Positions 18,808 to 26,167 of a stretch of 64,000 nucleotides of DNA are shown here, in pieces (the first letter of the stretch is position 1; the number at the start of each line of letters is the position of its first letter). The notes beneath the pieces are model-generated. The model saw only the letters and a list, made by a program, of their open reading frames with translations, ran no database searches and had not been told where the DNA came from. The translations under genes were made by a program, and so were the position numbers. The stretch is taken from NCBI RefSeq assembly GCF_003841505.1, contig NZ_REGA01000004.1, forward strand, positions 186,001 to 250,000, written 5' to 3'. The DNA is from Natrarchaeobius chitinivorans. Lineage in GTDB: Archaea > Halobacteriota > Halobacteria > Halobacteriales > Natrialbaceae.

Positions 18808-18875
18808 TCCGCGGACCTGTCGAGCGGCCGGAAAGAGAAGGAAAGTTTACGGTACGTCGGTAGTTTGGCTTCCGT

Positions 18876-19628
18876 ATGTCAACCCGCTCTCGGAGAGGTG
18901 GTGGAGGTGGGGTCGTCGGCGCGGTTAGAGCCGACCTCGGGCGGTTACACGGAGCGTGGATGGAGATCATCTTTCCGCGTCAGCGCGGCCGTGGCCACTC
19001 CGTCATGGGCAAGTGGAAACCGGAGACGCTTCCGCAAAAGATCGGCTATCACGGTTGGAGCGTCCTCGGAACGATCGGCTTGCTCGTCCTCTATCCTCTC
19101 ACGGTTCTCGGCTTTGCAACTCGCTACTACGCGGTGAAACTCGACTCGACGCGGACGCGTCTCGGCATCGTCGGCATCACGGGTATCGCCGTCGTCGCGT
19201 GGGGGACGCTGACCGTTATCGCACACTTGCGATTGCCTTTCGACGCCTTCCTCGCGGTCGCGGCCGCAAGCGGTGTGGGTATCGTATCGGCAGCACTCGC
19301 GGCGGGCTTTTCGAAGGTCGGCGGCAGACTCACGTCGGTGCTGTTCGCGTACCCCTTCGCGATGACCGCGATCTTCCTCCCGCCGGTCGTCGCCGCGCTC
19401 GTGACGCCGGCGCTGCAACCGTACGTGCTCGATCCGAGCTACGACTTCGCCGTCTGGATCCTCGACACCATCCTCCACGTCGGCGGACTCAACGAGTGGC
19501 TCCGGGCGAACTTCACGCTCGAGGGGGCGGCGTACGCCGCGATGTGGATCGGTATCTCGTTCCCGCTCGGCTGGTTCCTCGGGATCCCGATCGCACTGGC
19601 CGATCTCGTGCGACCATCGGACGACTGA
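18876..19628 (+). CDS. Haloarchaeal multi-pass membrane protein, unknown function
   Basis: A 250-residue protein not recognised beyond being a membrane protein. The first 60 residues are basic and cytosolic (RSRRGGGGG, FPRQRGRG, KWKPETLP). Six or so hydrophobic stretches follow, including VLGTIGLLVLYPLTVLGFAT, VGITGIAVVAWGTLTVIAHL and MTAIFLPPVVAALV, and a final MWIGISFPLGWFLGIPIALA. No enzymatic motif was seen. TATA-like tttacgg lies about 28 bases upstream of the ATG. Codon use matches its neighbours. Confidence 0.7.
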   Translation: MSTRSRRGGGGGVVGAVRADLGRLHGAWMEIIFPRQRGRGHSVMGKWKPETLPQKIGYHGWSVLGTIGLLVLYPLTVLGFATRYYAVKLDSTRTRLGIVGITGIAVVAWGTLTVIAHLRLPFDAFLAVAAASGVGIVSAALAAGFSKVGGRLTSVLFAYPFAMTAIFLPPVVAALVTPALQPYVLDPSYDFAVWILDTILHVGGLNEWLRANFTLEGAAYAAMWIGISFPLGWFLGIPIALADLVRPSDD

Positions 19629-19706
19629 TCTCGAGAGGTGGCCGTTTTGCCGGGACGATTTTCCGGTTCCCGACGATACTCGGTCGCTCGCATCCTTCCG
19701 TCGCGT

Positions 19707-19980
19707 ATGGAGTTCGATCTATAGTAGCCACTGAAAGTCATTGCACACCCGATCGCCAGATGGATCGGCGATCGGTGTGTAACCCGTTTCAGTTGTTACT
19801 ATAGCGAAAACAGTCGGGGCGTTCGCACTGATCGTTGCTCTCGGGGCCGCCGGATTGCTCGTTTCCCCGATGATGGCGACCGATACCGTGGTGACGATGG
19901 TCGTCCCGTCGATGATCGTCTTCGGCGCGATCGTACTCGCCATCGGAGTCAAACACGGCGAGTACCGCGCGACGCGGTGA
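19707..19980 (+). pseudogene. Small two-helix membrane protein gene interrupted by an 80-bp element
   Basis: ATG at 19707 encodes MEFDL and then runs into a TAG that belongs to an inserted element (19722-19801). Removing that element and one TA copy restores an unbroken frame. It reads MEFDLAKTVGAFAL, then two hydrophobic segments (IVALGAAGLLV, MVVPSMIVFGAIVLAIG), and ends VKHGEYRATR with TGA at 19978-19980, 64 residues in all. This pattern matches a small conserved haloarchaeal membrane family (from memory, DUF7333). After insertion the downstream part has no ATG until the paired Met codons about 23 codons in, so the gene is probably inactive unless a weak internal start is used. Confidence 0.75.
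19722..19801. mobile_element. 80-bp MITE-like inverted repeat with TA target duplication
   Basis: The left arm TAGTAGCCACTGAAAG matches the reverse complement of the right arm, TAGTAACAACTGAAAC. Pairing continues inward through CACACC-GATCGCC, so nearly the whole element folds on itself. TA flanks it on each side (19720-19721 and 19802-19803). Excising the element plus one TA restores the host reading frame, which is strong evidence that these are the true ends. TA duplication is a hallmark of IS630/Tc1/mariner-type transposition. No transposase is encoded, so it would have been moved in trans. A second, solo arm is at 40697-40734. Confidence 0.82.
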
Positions 19981-20052
19981 GCAGCGACGCCGGCCCGCAT
20001 CGACGAGCGACACGGGGTGGGACACTGGAGTCGTGCGAGGCCGACCGAAATC

Positions 20053-20114
20053 GGTCACAGCGGGGAGAACGGTCACAGCAGAGAGAACGGTCACAGCGGG
20101 GAGAACGGTCACAG
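20053..20114 (+). repeat. 18-bp tandem repeat, 3.4 copies
   Basis: ggtcacagcggggagaac is repeated at 20053, 20071 (two mismatches) and 20089, with a partial fourth unit at 20107. It lies just past the stop of the leftward PAPS-reductase-like gene. Because the unit is a multiple of three it stays open in several frames, but no gene covers it. Confidence 0.9.
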
Positions 20115-20139
20115 ACCGAGACGCACTACGGCGCGGGCG

Positions 20140-21111
20140 TCACATGTAGCCGAGATCGCGAAGCCGTTCCATCAGGTCTTCTTTGTCCTGTGCACGACCG
20201 GCGCGTTCGGTCGTCGTCTCGAGGTCCTGGAGCCAGGCCGGATCTTCGTCGCTCTTTTCGGTGCTGATCTCGCTGCCGAGCGAGCGGAAGCCGGCGAAGT
20301 ACTTGGGCGAGACGGGGATATCGTCCTGGGTGAGGTCGTTCGGCAGGTCGTCGTCGCTCTGGGGGACGTAGCCGTCGTCGGGGAACTCGGCGACGGTGTC
20401 GGGGACGACGAAGTTCCAGAACGCCTCCCAGACGGCAGCCTCGTCGAACTGCAGGATGGGCTGGACGCGGTCGTGTGGCGGGTAGATATCCGGATCGTGT
20501 CGCGGCGAGAAGAACGTCTCGTCGGCGCGGGCTTCCTGTTCGTCCCAGCGGACGCCCGAGATGACGCCGTCGACGTCGTACTCCTCTAAGGCGTCGTTGA
20601 GCGCGACGGTCTTCAGCAGGTGGTTGCCCGCGTAGGTGTCGAGCAGGAACGGGAACGTCTCCTCGTCGTACTCGAGGATGTTCTCGACGTGGTGGCGGTT
20701 GTGCTCGGAGAGGTCGGAAACGGGGATCTCGTCGCCGGGTTCGAGGTCGTTCTCCTCGACGTACCCGCCGATGTCCTCGTTGCGCGCGTAGATGACCTCG
20801 AGATCCCACTCGTCGGCCCAGCGGTCGACGAAGTCGTGGATCTCGTCGAAGTGCTGGTAGTGGTCGATGAAGATCGCCGGCGGCACCTCGAGGTCGTACT
20901 GCTCGGCGACCTCTTTGACGAAGTAGAGCACGAGCGTGGAGTCCTTGCCGCCGGTCCACATGACCGCCGGATTCTCGTACTCCTCGAGGCCCTGTCGGGT
21001 GACCTCGATCGCCTTCTCGATCTTGTCGTTGATGTGCGAGTAGTCCGCCGGGTCTTCGCCGTCTCCGTCGTCGTAATCGACATCGACGTACTCGGGGAAG
21101 TTCGTTTGCAT
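20140..21111 (-). CDS. PAPS reductase / ATP sulfurylase small-subunit-like protein
   Basis: A 323-residue adenine-nucleotide alpha-hydrolase of the PAPS-reductase/CysD superfamily. The PP-loop is TGGKDS (residues 53-58). The C-terminus ERAGRAQDKEDLMERL with a final GYM echoes the CysD ending. Such enzymes bind ATP or PAPS in sulfur assimilation, or adenylate another substrate such as FAD or a tRNA base. No cysteine typical of the PAPS-reductase catalytic C-terminus is present, which argues against a true CysH and for a CysD-like or uncharacterised role. No cysN-like partner is adjacent. Start MQTNFPEYVDVDY at 21111; an AT-rich patch (ttagatataattacc) just upstream fits a promoter. Confidence 0.8.
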   Translation of the reverse strand: MQTNFPEYVDVDYDDGDGEDPADYSHINDKIEKAIEVTRQGLEEYENPAVMWTGGKDSTLVLYFVKEVAEQYDLEVPPAIFIDHYQHFDEIHDFVDRWADEWDLEVIYARNEDIGGYVEENDLEPGDEIPVSDLSEHNRHHVENILEYDEETFPFLLDTYAGNHLLKTVALNDALEEYDVDGVISGVRWDEQEARADETFFSPRHDPDIYPPHDRVQPILQFDEAAVWEAFWNFVVPDTVAEFPDDGYVPQSDDDLPNDLTQDDIPVSPKYFAGFRSLGSEISTEKSDEDPAWLQDLETTTERAGRAQDKEDLMERLRDLGYM

Positions 21112-21406
21112 CGTCTGTAATTAGATATAATTACCACACTTAAACCGTTTGGGAGTCCGGAAACCTCTGACGGAAACTGAGACCGCAGGCCCCGTCCCAC
21201 GATCGGAGTGGCTGACCGTCTCGTGCGCCGCGTGCACTGGTTGAACGGCCCTTTCCCGTGTCGTTCGGGCAGCGTGACGGCCCACCTCGTTGCCGAACCG
21301 CCGCCGCCGGATGGGGAAACACTTGCCAGTACCACAAACCGATGTGGGGCCGACAGCTCGCGATGGGATACGGCACCGCCACGCCGGCCGATCGACAGCC
21401 CGGAGC

Positions 21407-22516
21407 TCAATCGAGCGAGGGTACTTCGAACTGTCGTTCCGAACCCTCCGCGTCGAACTGCGTCTCGAGCAACCGGACGATCCGACGGGCGGCGGTCCCG
21501 TCCCCGTAGGGATGTGGATTCGACTCCGGTTCCCACCCGTCGCGAAGGCCGTCGCGTATCGCGTCCGCGTCCGACCCGACGAGTCTGTTCCACCCGCAGT
21601 CGATGGTTTCGACCCACTCGGTTTCCTCACGGAGCGTGAGACAGCGTGTCCCGAGGAAAAACGCCTCCTTCTGTACGCCGCCGGAATCCGTCGCGACGCG
21701 CTCGGCGGCGTCGAGCAACCGGACGAAATCGAGATAGCCGAGCGGTTCGATCACCTCGAGTTCGTCCGTCGCACGGTCCCAGAGGTCGTACTCCTCGAGT
21801 CGAGAGACCGTCCGCGGGTGTGCCGGAAGGACCACCGGGAGCGGTGCCGACGCGAGTCCGTCGAGTATCGAGGCGAGCCTCGAGCGGTCGTCCGTGTTTC
21901 CGGCCCGGTGGACGGTCGCCAGGACGAACTCCTCCTCGCGAACCTCGAGTTGCTCGAGGATCGTCGACCGCCGTCTCGAGCGCTCGCGCGCGTCGAGAAT
22001 CGCGTCGTACATCACGTCGCCGGTCCAGTGGACGCCGTCGGTGATTCCTTCCTCGGCGAGGTTGGTTACCGCGGCCTGACTCGGCGCGAAACAGAGTTCG
22101 GAGGCGTGGTCGGTCAGCACCCGATTGACTTCCTCGGGCATCTCCCAGTTGTCGCTTCGCAGCCCTGCTTCGACGTGTGCGACGGTGAGGTCCCGCTTCG
22201 AGCCGACGATCGCGCCCGCCAGCGTCGAGTTGGTGTCGCCGTAGAGCAAGAGCACGTCGGGGTCGGTCTCCTCGACGACGGGCTCTAACGCCGCGATCAT
22301 CTTCGCCGTCTGGCGACCGTGGGTATCCGACTCGACGCCGAGGTTGTACTCGGGTTCGGGGATGTCGAGTTCCTCGAAGAAGACGTCGGACAACGCTTCG
22401 TCGTAGTGTTGACCGGTGTGAACCAGAACCTCCTCGCCGACGTCACGAAGTTTTCGAGAGACGACCGCGGCCTTGACGAACTGCGGGCGAGCGCCGACGA
22501 CGGAACAGACCCGCAT
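21407..22516 (-). CDS. wecB: UDP-N-acetylglucosamine 2-epimerase (non-hydrolysing)
   Basis: A 369-residue cytosolic enzyme that interconverts UDP-GlcNAc and UDP-ManNAc, feeding glycan or N-glycosylation pathways. The GT-B-like core starts VVGARPQFVKAA. The expected acidic residues are visible as D94 (YGDTNST), E116 (HVEAGLRS) and E128/E129 (MPEEVNR). TDSGGVQKEA, the UDP-binding motif, is near residue 290. Length is standard. No other sugar-nucleotide gene is adjacent. A perfect dyad (atactgtcggacagtat, 22537-22553) sits 20 bases upstream of the start codon and could affect its promoter. Confidence 0.95.
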   Translation of the reverse strand: MRVCSVVGARPQFVKAAVVSRKLRDVGEEVLVHTGQHYDEALSDVFFEELDIPEPEYNLGVESDTHGRQTAKMIAALEPVVEETDPDVLLLYGDTNSTLAGAIVGSKRDLTVAHVEAGLRSDNWEMPEEVNRVLTDHASELCFAPSQAAVTNLAEEGITDGVHWTGDVMYDAILDARERSRRRSTILEQLEVREEEFVLATVHRAGNTDDRSRLASILDGLASAPLPVVLPAHPRTVSRLEEYDLWDRATDELEVIEPLGYLDFVRLLDAAERVATDSGGVQKEAFFLGTRCLTLREETEWVETIDCGWNRLVGSDADAIRDGLRDGWEPESNPHPYGDGTAARRIVRLLETQFDAEGSERQFEVPSLD

Positions 22517-22534
22517 CAGTTCACCCCCGGGTCG

Positions 22535-22555
22535 TCATACTGTCGGACAGTATTA
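22535..22555. repeat. Solo dyad related to the 108-bp element arm
   Basis: tcatactgtcggacagtatta is almost fully self-complementary and shares ATACTGTYGGACAG with both arms of the element at 18700-18807. It lies 20 bases upstream of the wecB start. It may be a remnant or an operator. Confidence 0.55.
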
Positions 22556-22997
22556 GTGTACTCGCCCATCCGTCCGAACGCGCACCGGTTGCCTTCGCCC
22601 CCGGAGTCGCCACCGGACCGTCCAATCCACGGACTGGCCACCGACGACCTGATGGAAAAGCGGCATACGCGGATCACTTCGGAAATCATGGCAGTCTCCC
22701 CTTCTAGAACGCATCATTTCGTTATCGTGGCGTTACCGGATCGAAGCCGGTCACTGTGGCTCTCGGCCGAGGACGTCTGACGGCCCCAATCGCCGTCGTT
22801 CGCGGCTAACTCGAGTGAACCCGGAAACGAAGCGTGCCACGACCGTCGAGCCCGGAGACGAAGTGTGAATACGACCCTCCTCGCCGTTTTCCCCGGTCGC
22901 AAACGCGACCGACGCTCTCCAGTTTCTCACCAATGTCCCCCGGATACAGTAGGCGGCGGCTACCGGCGGCTTTGTGCTCGAACGATAGCGTTCTCCC

Positions 22998-23042
22998 ATT
23001 ACTTCGAAAGTCAAAGTAATTCACTTCGAAGATCGAAGTGAA
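22998..23042. promoter_or_regulatory. Pair of abutting 23-bp dyads, probable regulator operators
   Basis: attacttcgaaagtcaaagt(aat) at 22998-23020 and ttcacttcgaagatcgaagt(gaa) at 23020-23042 share one base and a repeat period of 22. Both have the pattern TTACTTCGAA-RTC-AAGTRA: AT-rich seven-base arms around CGAARRTC. Two full helical turns between centres suggests two regulator dimers on one DNA face. No start codon lies close on either side that I accept as a gene, so the regulated gene is unclear. Confidence 0.55.
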
Positions 23043-23176
23043 GGGGCGCCGAATTCGGGGGCTTCGCTCGAGTCAATTTTACTGTCGGGCAAAAGTCCGC
23101 AAACATTCGATCGCTTCTCACGGCTCGTCACCGACGGTGACTTCCGCGCGGTGAAAGCCGCAGAAAACGGAGTCCC

Positions 23177-23258
23177 CATACGGACCGCTGTCAGCCATTA
23201 CCGAAGACCGTGCGCCGTCCCGCGGTTTCTGGTACACTGGGACAGCATTCCGTATCAG
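23177..23258. mobile_element. Stop-anchored palindromic element, copy A (82 bp)
   Basis: Read on the minus strand: TGATACGGAATGCTGTCCC, then AGTGTACC, a G+C-rich centre around CGCGGGACGGCG, and finally CGGTAATGGCTGACAG and TCCGTATG. The two arms pair with each other and match copies at 28531, 32399, 38662 and 51713. Its CTGATACGG arm is duplicated once (23-bp period), so the actual stop of the neighbouring gene (23278) lies in the outer duplicate. Confidence 0.8.
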
Positions 23259-23292
23259 CCGGTGATGACAACCCGTATCAGTCGGTGATGAA
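23250..23292 (-). repeat. 23-bp tandem duplication spanning a stop codon
   Basis: ccgtatcagccggtgatgac (23250) and ccgtatcagtcggtgatgaa (23273) match at 18 of 20 positions. The right-hand copy holds the last codons and TGA of the leftward gene. This is the third such stop-spanning duplication in the window. Confidence 0.85.
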
Positions 23293-23859
23293 CTTGTTAT
23301 CCCGCCAGTTGACGCCCGACTCGCCGGAGCCGTGATCTCGAGGCCCTTCCACGACCTCGATGTTCGCGGGCCGGGGTTCGCCTTCGACGATCCGGGTCGC
23401 CTCGAGGTCGCCGTCGTGCTCGGAGATCGCGGTCAGCGTCCCTTTTTCGGCGGCTTCGGCGATCCCACAGAGGACGAGGAACATCTCGTACTGGAGCAGC
23501 GAGTTCTGGAGGACCGTCTCGCGGTCGCCTTTGAACGCCGCGAACTCGACGAGTTCGGACTCGATCTCGTCTTCTTCCTCTTCGTCCCAGCGAAAGGAGT
23601 TACGCCGTTCGTCGGGGTCTTCCTCGTAGACCCGGTTTTCGGTGACGCTCGCTTTCAGTTGGGCGCTTGGCGTGTACTTGCTTACCGATTCGTCCTCGCC
23701 GACCGCCTTGAGAATGAGCGTGTTGTTTCGTCGCGTGATCTCCACGTCGTCGATTCCGTCGGGGTAGGTCACCTCGTCGATGTGTTCGCGAAGGTCTTCG
23801 AGGGGTAGTTCGAGCGTCGAGTGCAGCCGATATACGTGTCTGGATTCCTCTGTTGACAT
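23278..23859 (-). CDS. Haloarchaeal conserved hypothetical protein (DUF7110-like)
   Basis: A 193-residue soluble acidic protein. It begins HVYRLHSTLELPLEDLREHI, followed by a beta-hairpin region (DDVEITRRNNTLILKAVGED). A Glu-rich loop (DEEEEDEIESELVEF) leads to an amphipathic helix (NSLLQYEMFLVLCGIAEAAE) and a 40-residue flexible tail. I know this as a conserved haloarchaeal family without assigned function (name from memory). No catalytic motif is seen. Single gene; a TATA-like box and a 16-bp dyad lie upstream at 23887-23920. Confidence 0.75.
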   Translation of the reverse strand: MSTEESRHVYRLHSTLELPLEDLREHIDEVTYPDGIDDVEITRRNNTLILKAVGEDESVSKYTPSAQLKASVTENRVYEEDPDERRNSFRWDEEEEDEIESELVEFAAFKGDRETVLQNSLLQYEMFLVLCGIAEAAEKGTLTAISEHDGDLEATRIVEGEPRPANIEVVEGPRDHGSGESGVNWRDNKFITD

Positions 23860-23886
23860 AGTGGGAAGGTGTACGACGACAGCTTT

Positions 23887-23902
23887 CGTACGTCTACGTA
23901 CG
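23887..23902. promoter_or_regulatory. 16-bp dyad at the predicted transcription start of the 23859 gene
   Basis: cgtacgtctacgtacg has two 7-base arms around CT. On the minus strand a TATA-like catataag lies about 15-28 bases further upstream (23911-23920). The dyad would therefore overlap the transcription start, a usual place for a repressor site. Inference from spacing. Confidence 0.4.
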
Positions 23903-24000
23903 AGGGCGTGACTTATATGATCTGCTATTAACTACGTGACGGATGCCTCCGGATAAATTCAACTCCGGCGTTCGGGGAGGGATATCGGTTCGATCGTCGA

Positions 24001-24345
24001 TTACTCGGTTCGAAGCGTTTCGCCCAGTTCGTCTCGCTCCTCGAGTTCGGCGAGGATATCCGACCCGCCGACGAACTCGCCGTCGACGAACGTCTGCGGG
24101 ATCGTCTCCCAGCCGCTGTGTTCCTCGAGTGCGACGCGGTACTCGTCTAAGGACTCGAGGACGTCGACCGTCTCGTACTCGTCGCGGTACTGGTCGATCA
24201 GTCCGAGCGCCCGTCGCGAGAACCCACACTGGGGCATCAGTTCCGTCCCCTTCATGAAGAGGACGACGTCGTTCTCTACGATGACCGTTTCGACCTGCTC
24301 GTCGACCTCCTCCTGATCGAGGCCCTGATTCGGTGGGAAGTCCAT
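24001..24345 (-). CDS. Monothiol glutaredoxin (Grx4/GrxD type)
   Basis: A 114-residue glutaredoxin with the monothiol CGFS motif (C40-S43) in KGTELMPQCGFSRR. The glutathione/thiol-binding TIPQTFVDGEFVGGSDI is near residues 82-98. The CGFS class carries or transfers [2Fe-2S] clusters rather than acting as a disulfide reductase. Haloarchaea use gamma-glutamylcysteine instead of glutathione, so the thiol ligand may differ. Start at 24345 (MDFPPNQG) is the usual start; an in-frame ATG at 24426 would add 27 atypical residues. It follows menE on the same strand by about 100 bases. Confidence 0.88.
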   Translation of the reverse strand: MDFPPNQGLDQEEVDEQVETVIVENDVVLFMKGTELMPQCGFSRRALGLIDQYRDEYETVDVLESLDEYRVALEEHSGWETIPQTFVDGEFVGGSDILAELEERDELGETLRTE

Positions 24346-24448
24346 GGATCCCGGTACGGCAGACAGCGGGATAGGCCTTGCGTCATGACTCGCGAGCGTC
24401 CTCGCCGTCTCACTCGGATCCGTCATCGTCAGGCCGGATCCGTCATCG

Positions 24449-26167
24449 TCACGTCGGGCCCGACACGTCAGCACCGTCTTCGCGCAACCGCTCGCGGACC
24501 GCCTCCCGATCGACGGTTCCCGAAGCCGTCCGCGGGAGGGAGTCGACGACGGCGATCGTCTTCGGGTGTTTGAATCCGGCGAGTCGATCCCGGCAGTGCT
24601 CGAGAACCCCCGACGGCTCGAGTTCCCGCTGTCGCGTTTCGAAGTCGCCGCCATCCTCCGTCGAGTCGTCGCCGTCCTCTGCCGAGTCGTCGGCATTCTC
24701 CGACGAATCGTCGCCGTCGACCACCGGTACCACGAGCGCGGAGACGCGTTCTCCCCAGCGTTCGTCTTCGAGACCGACGACCGCGGCGTCGTCGATGGCC
24801 GGATGGGAACGCAGGGTGGCGATCACCTCGCCCGGATCGACGTTCTCGCCGCCGGTGACGATCCGGTCGCTCCGTCGGTTGAGAATCCACAGCCGGCCGC
24901 CGTCGTCCCTGTAGCCGACGTCGCCCGTGTGAAATCCGAGTTCGGAGACGGCGTCTGCGGTGTGATCCGCGTCGAGATATCCCGGCGTTACCGTCGGCCC
25001 GGAGACGACGAGTTCGCCCGGTTCACCCGGTGCAACCGGCTCTCCACCGTCGTCGACGATCGAGACGTCGGTCACCACCAGCGGCCGGCCGACGGTCCCC
25101 TCGTACTCTCGCGTCTCCGCCGGCGTCGCGGTCGCGACCTGCGAGGCCGTCTCGGTCATCCCGTAGGTCGGGTAAACCGGCACGCCGGCCTCGAGACAGC
25201 GCTCGAGAAGGTCGCTCGAGGCCGGTGCACCGCCGAGCAAGACGAATCGAAGCGCCTCGGGCGGCCGCCAGCCGGCCTCGAGCAGCCGTTTGCACATCGT
25301 CGGGACGAGCGAGACGCCGGTCACCCCGTACTCCTCGATGACGCGGCCGGTATCCCCGGCGGAGAACTCCCGCTGGATCACGACGGTCGTCCCGTACAGC
25401 ACCGAGCGAACGACCGGTGCTAGCCCGCCCATGTGGTACATCGGGAGACAGCACAGCCACCGATCATCGGGCGAAACGCCGAGGCGGAACGCGGAGGCGG
25501 TCGCGCTGGCGACGACGTTGCCGAGCGTCAGGCGGACGACCTTCGGCTCTCCCGTCGTTCCCGACGTCCACACGAGCAGGTGGGTTCGATCCGACTCGAG
25601 TGAAATCGGCTCGAGATCGGCGAGCGAGTCCGACTCGAGATCGGCGGCCGGATTCGACCGGGGGCCGGAGTCGGTGAACGGCCGAACCGACGATACGCCG
25701 TCGCGGCTCGGTTCGTCGACGGACGCGATCGGGCAGTCCGCGGCGACCGAGATCTCGAGTGCGCGCTCCTCCGTCGCCGCCTCGCAGACGATCGCGTCCA
25801 GGCCCGTTCGTTCGGCTTTCGACTCGAGTTCCGCCACCGTCTCCCGGACGTTCAGCGCGACGACGACGATCCCGCGGCGCATCGCGGCGAAGTAGGTCGC
25901 TGCGAACGCGGGCCGCGTGTCCATCACGATACCGAGACGGCGGTCGGCGCCGCCGGCTGCGATTTCGCCCTCGTGACCGGCGATATCGGACTCCTCGCGG
26001 ACCAGCGCCTCGAGACGCCGTGCGACGCCATCGACGCACCTGTCGAACTCGGCGTAGGTCCACTCCTCGCCACTGTCGGCGTCGACGACTGCCAGTTCGT
26101 CGGGCGACGTCGACGCGCGGTGAGCGAGGAGATCCCGGGTCGGCCACTCGAGCGGACCGATCGTCAC
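24449..26167 (-). CDS. menE: o-Succinylbenzoate-CoA ligase
   Basis: A 572-residue acyl-adenylating enzyme that activates o-succinylbenzoate with ATP and CoA in menaquinone synthesis. The P-loop is WTSGTTGEPK; A5-type YPTYGMTETASQ, the hinge GFHTGDVGYRDDGGRLWILNRR and the C-terminal catalytic lysine region GFKHPKTIAVVDSLPRTASG are all present. An acidic insert of about 30 residues (DDSSENADDSAEDGDDS) interrupts the C-terminal domain. I chose the GTG at 26167 because it overlaps the menC stop as GTGA, the four-base coupling seen between menC and menA; a GTG at 26176 is the alternative. Last of the menA-menC-menE operon. Confidence 0.93.
   Translation of the reverse strand: MTIGPLEWPTRDLLAHRASTSPDELAVVDADSGEEWTYAEFDRCVDGVARRLEALVREESDIAGHEGEIAAGGADRRLGIVMDTRPAFAATYFAAMRRGIVVVALNVRETVAELESKAERTGLDAIVCEAATEERALEISVAADCPIASVDEPSRDGVSSVRPFTDSGPRSNPAADLESDSLADLEPISLESDRTHLLVWTSGTTGEPKVVRLTLGNVVASATASAFRLGVSPDDRWLCCLPMYHMGGLAPVVRSVLYGTTVVIQREFSAGDTGRVIEEYGVTGVSLVPTMCKRLLEAGWRPPEALRFVLLGGAPASSDLLERCLEAGVPVYPTYGMTETASQVATATPAETREYEGTVGRPLVVTDVSIVDDGGEPVAPGEPGELVVSGPTVTPGYLDADHTADAVSELGFHTGDVGYRDDGGRLWILNRRSDRIVTGGENVDPGEVIATLRSHPAIDDAAVVGLEDERWGERVSALVVPVVDGDDSSENADDSAEDGDDSTEDGGDFETRQRELEPSGVLEHCRDRLAGFKHPKTIAVVDSLPRTASGTVDREAVRERLREDGADVSGPT

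Larger units (their letters stand above)
22517..23277. other. 761-bp non-coding region rich in palindromes
   Basis: Short arginine-rich open frames occur, including 72- and 87-residue ones on the minus strand, but none has a recognisable motif or a convincing start. Visible structures, left to right: a 17-base dyad at 22537-22553; two abutting 23-base dyads at 22998-23042; a perfect 15-base palindrome GTCACCGACGGTGAC at 23127-23141; and an 82-bp palindromic element at 23177-23258. No RNA gene was identified. Confidence 0.5.

Noticed and set aside
22751-23024. Two overlapping minus-strand frames of 72 and 87 residues
   Set aside because: They overlap each other in different frames, have no domain, and one begins inside the two 23-bp dyads.
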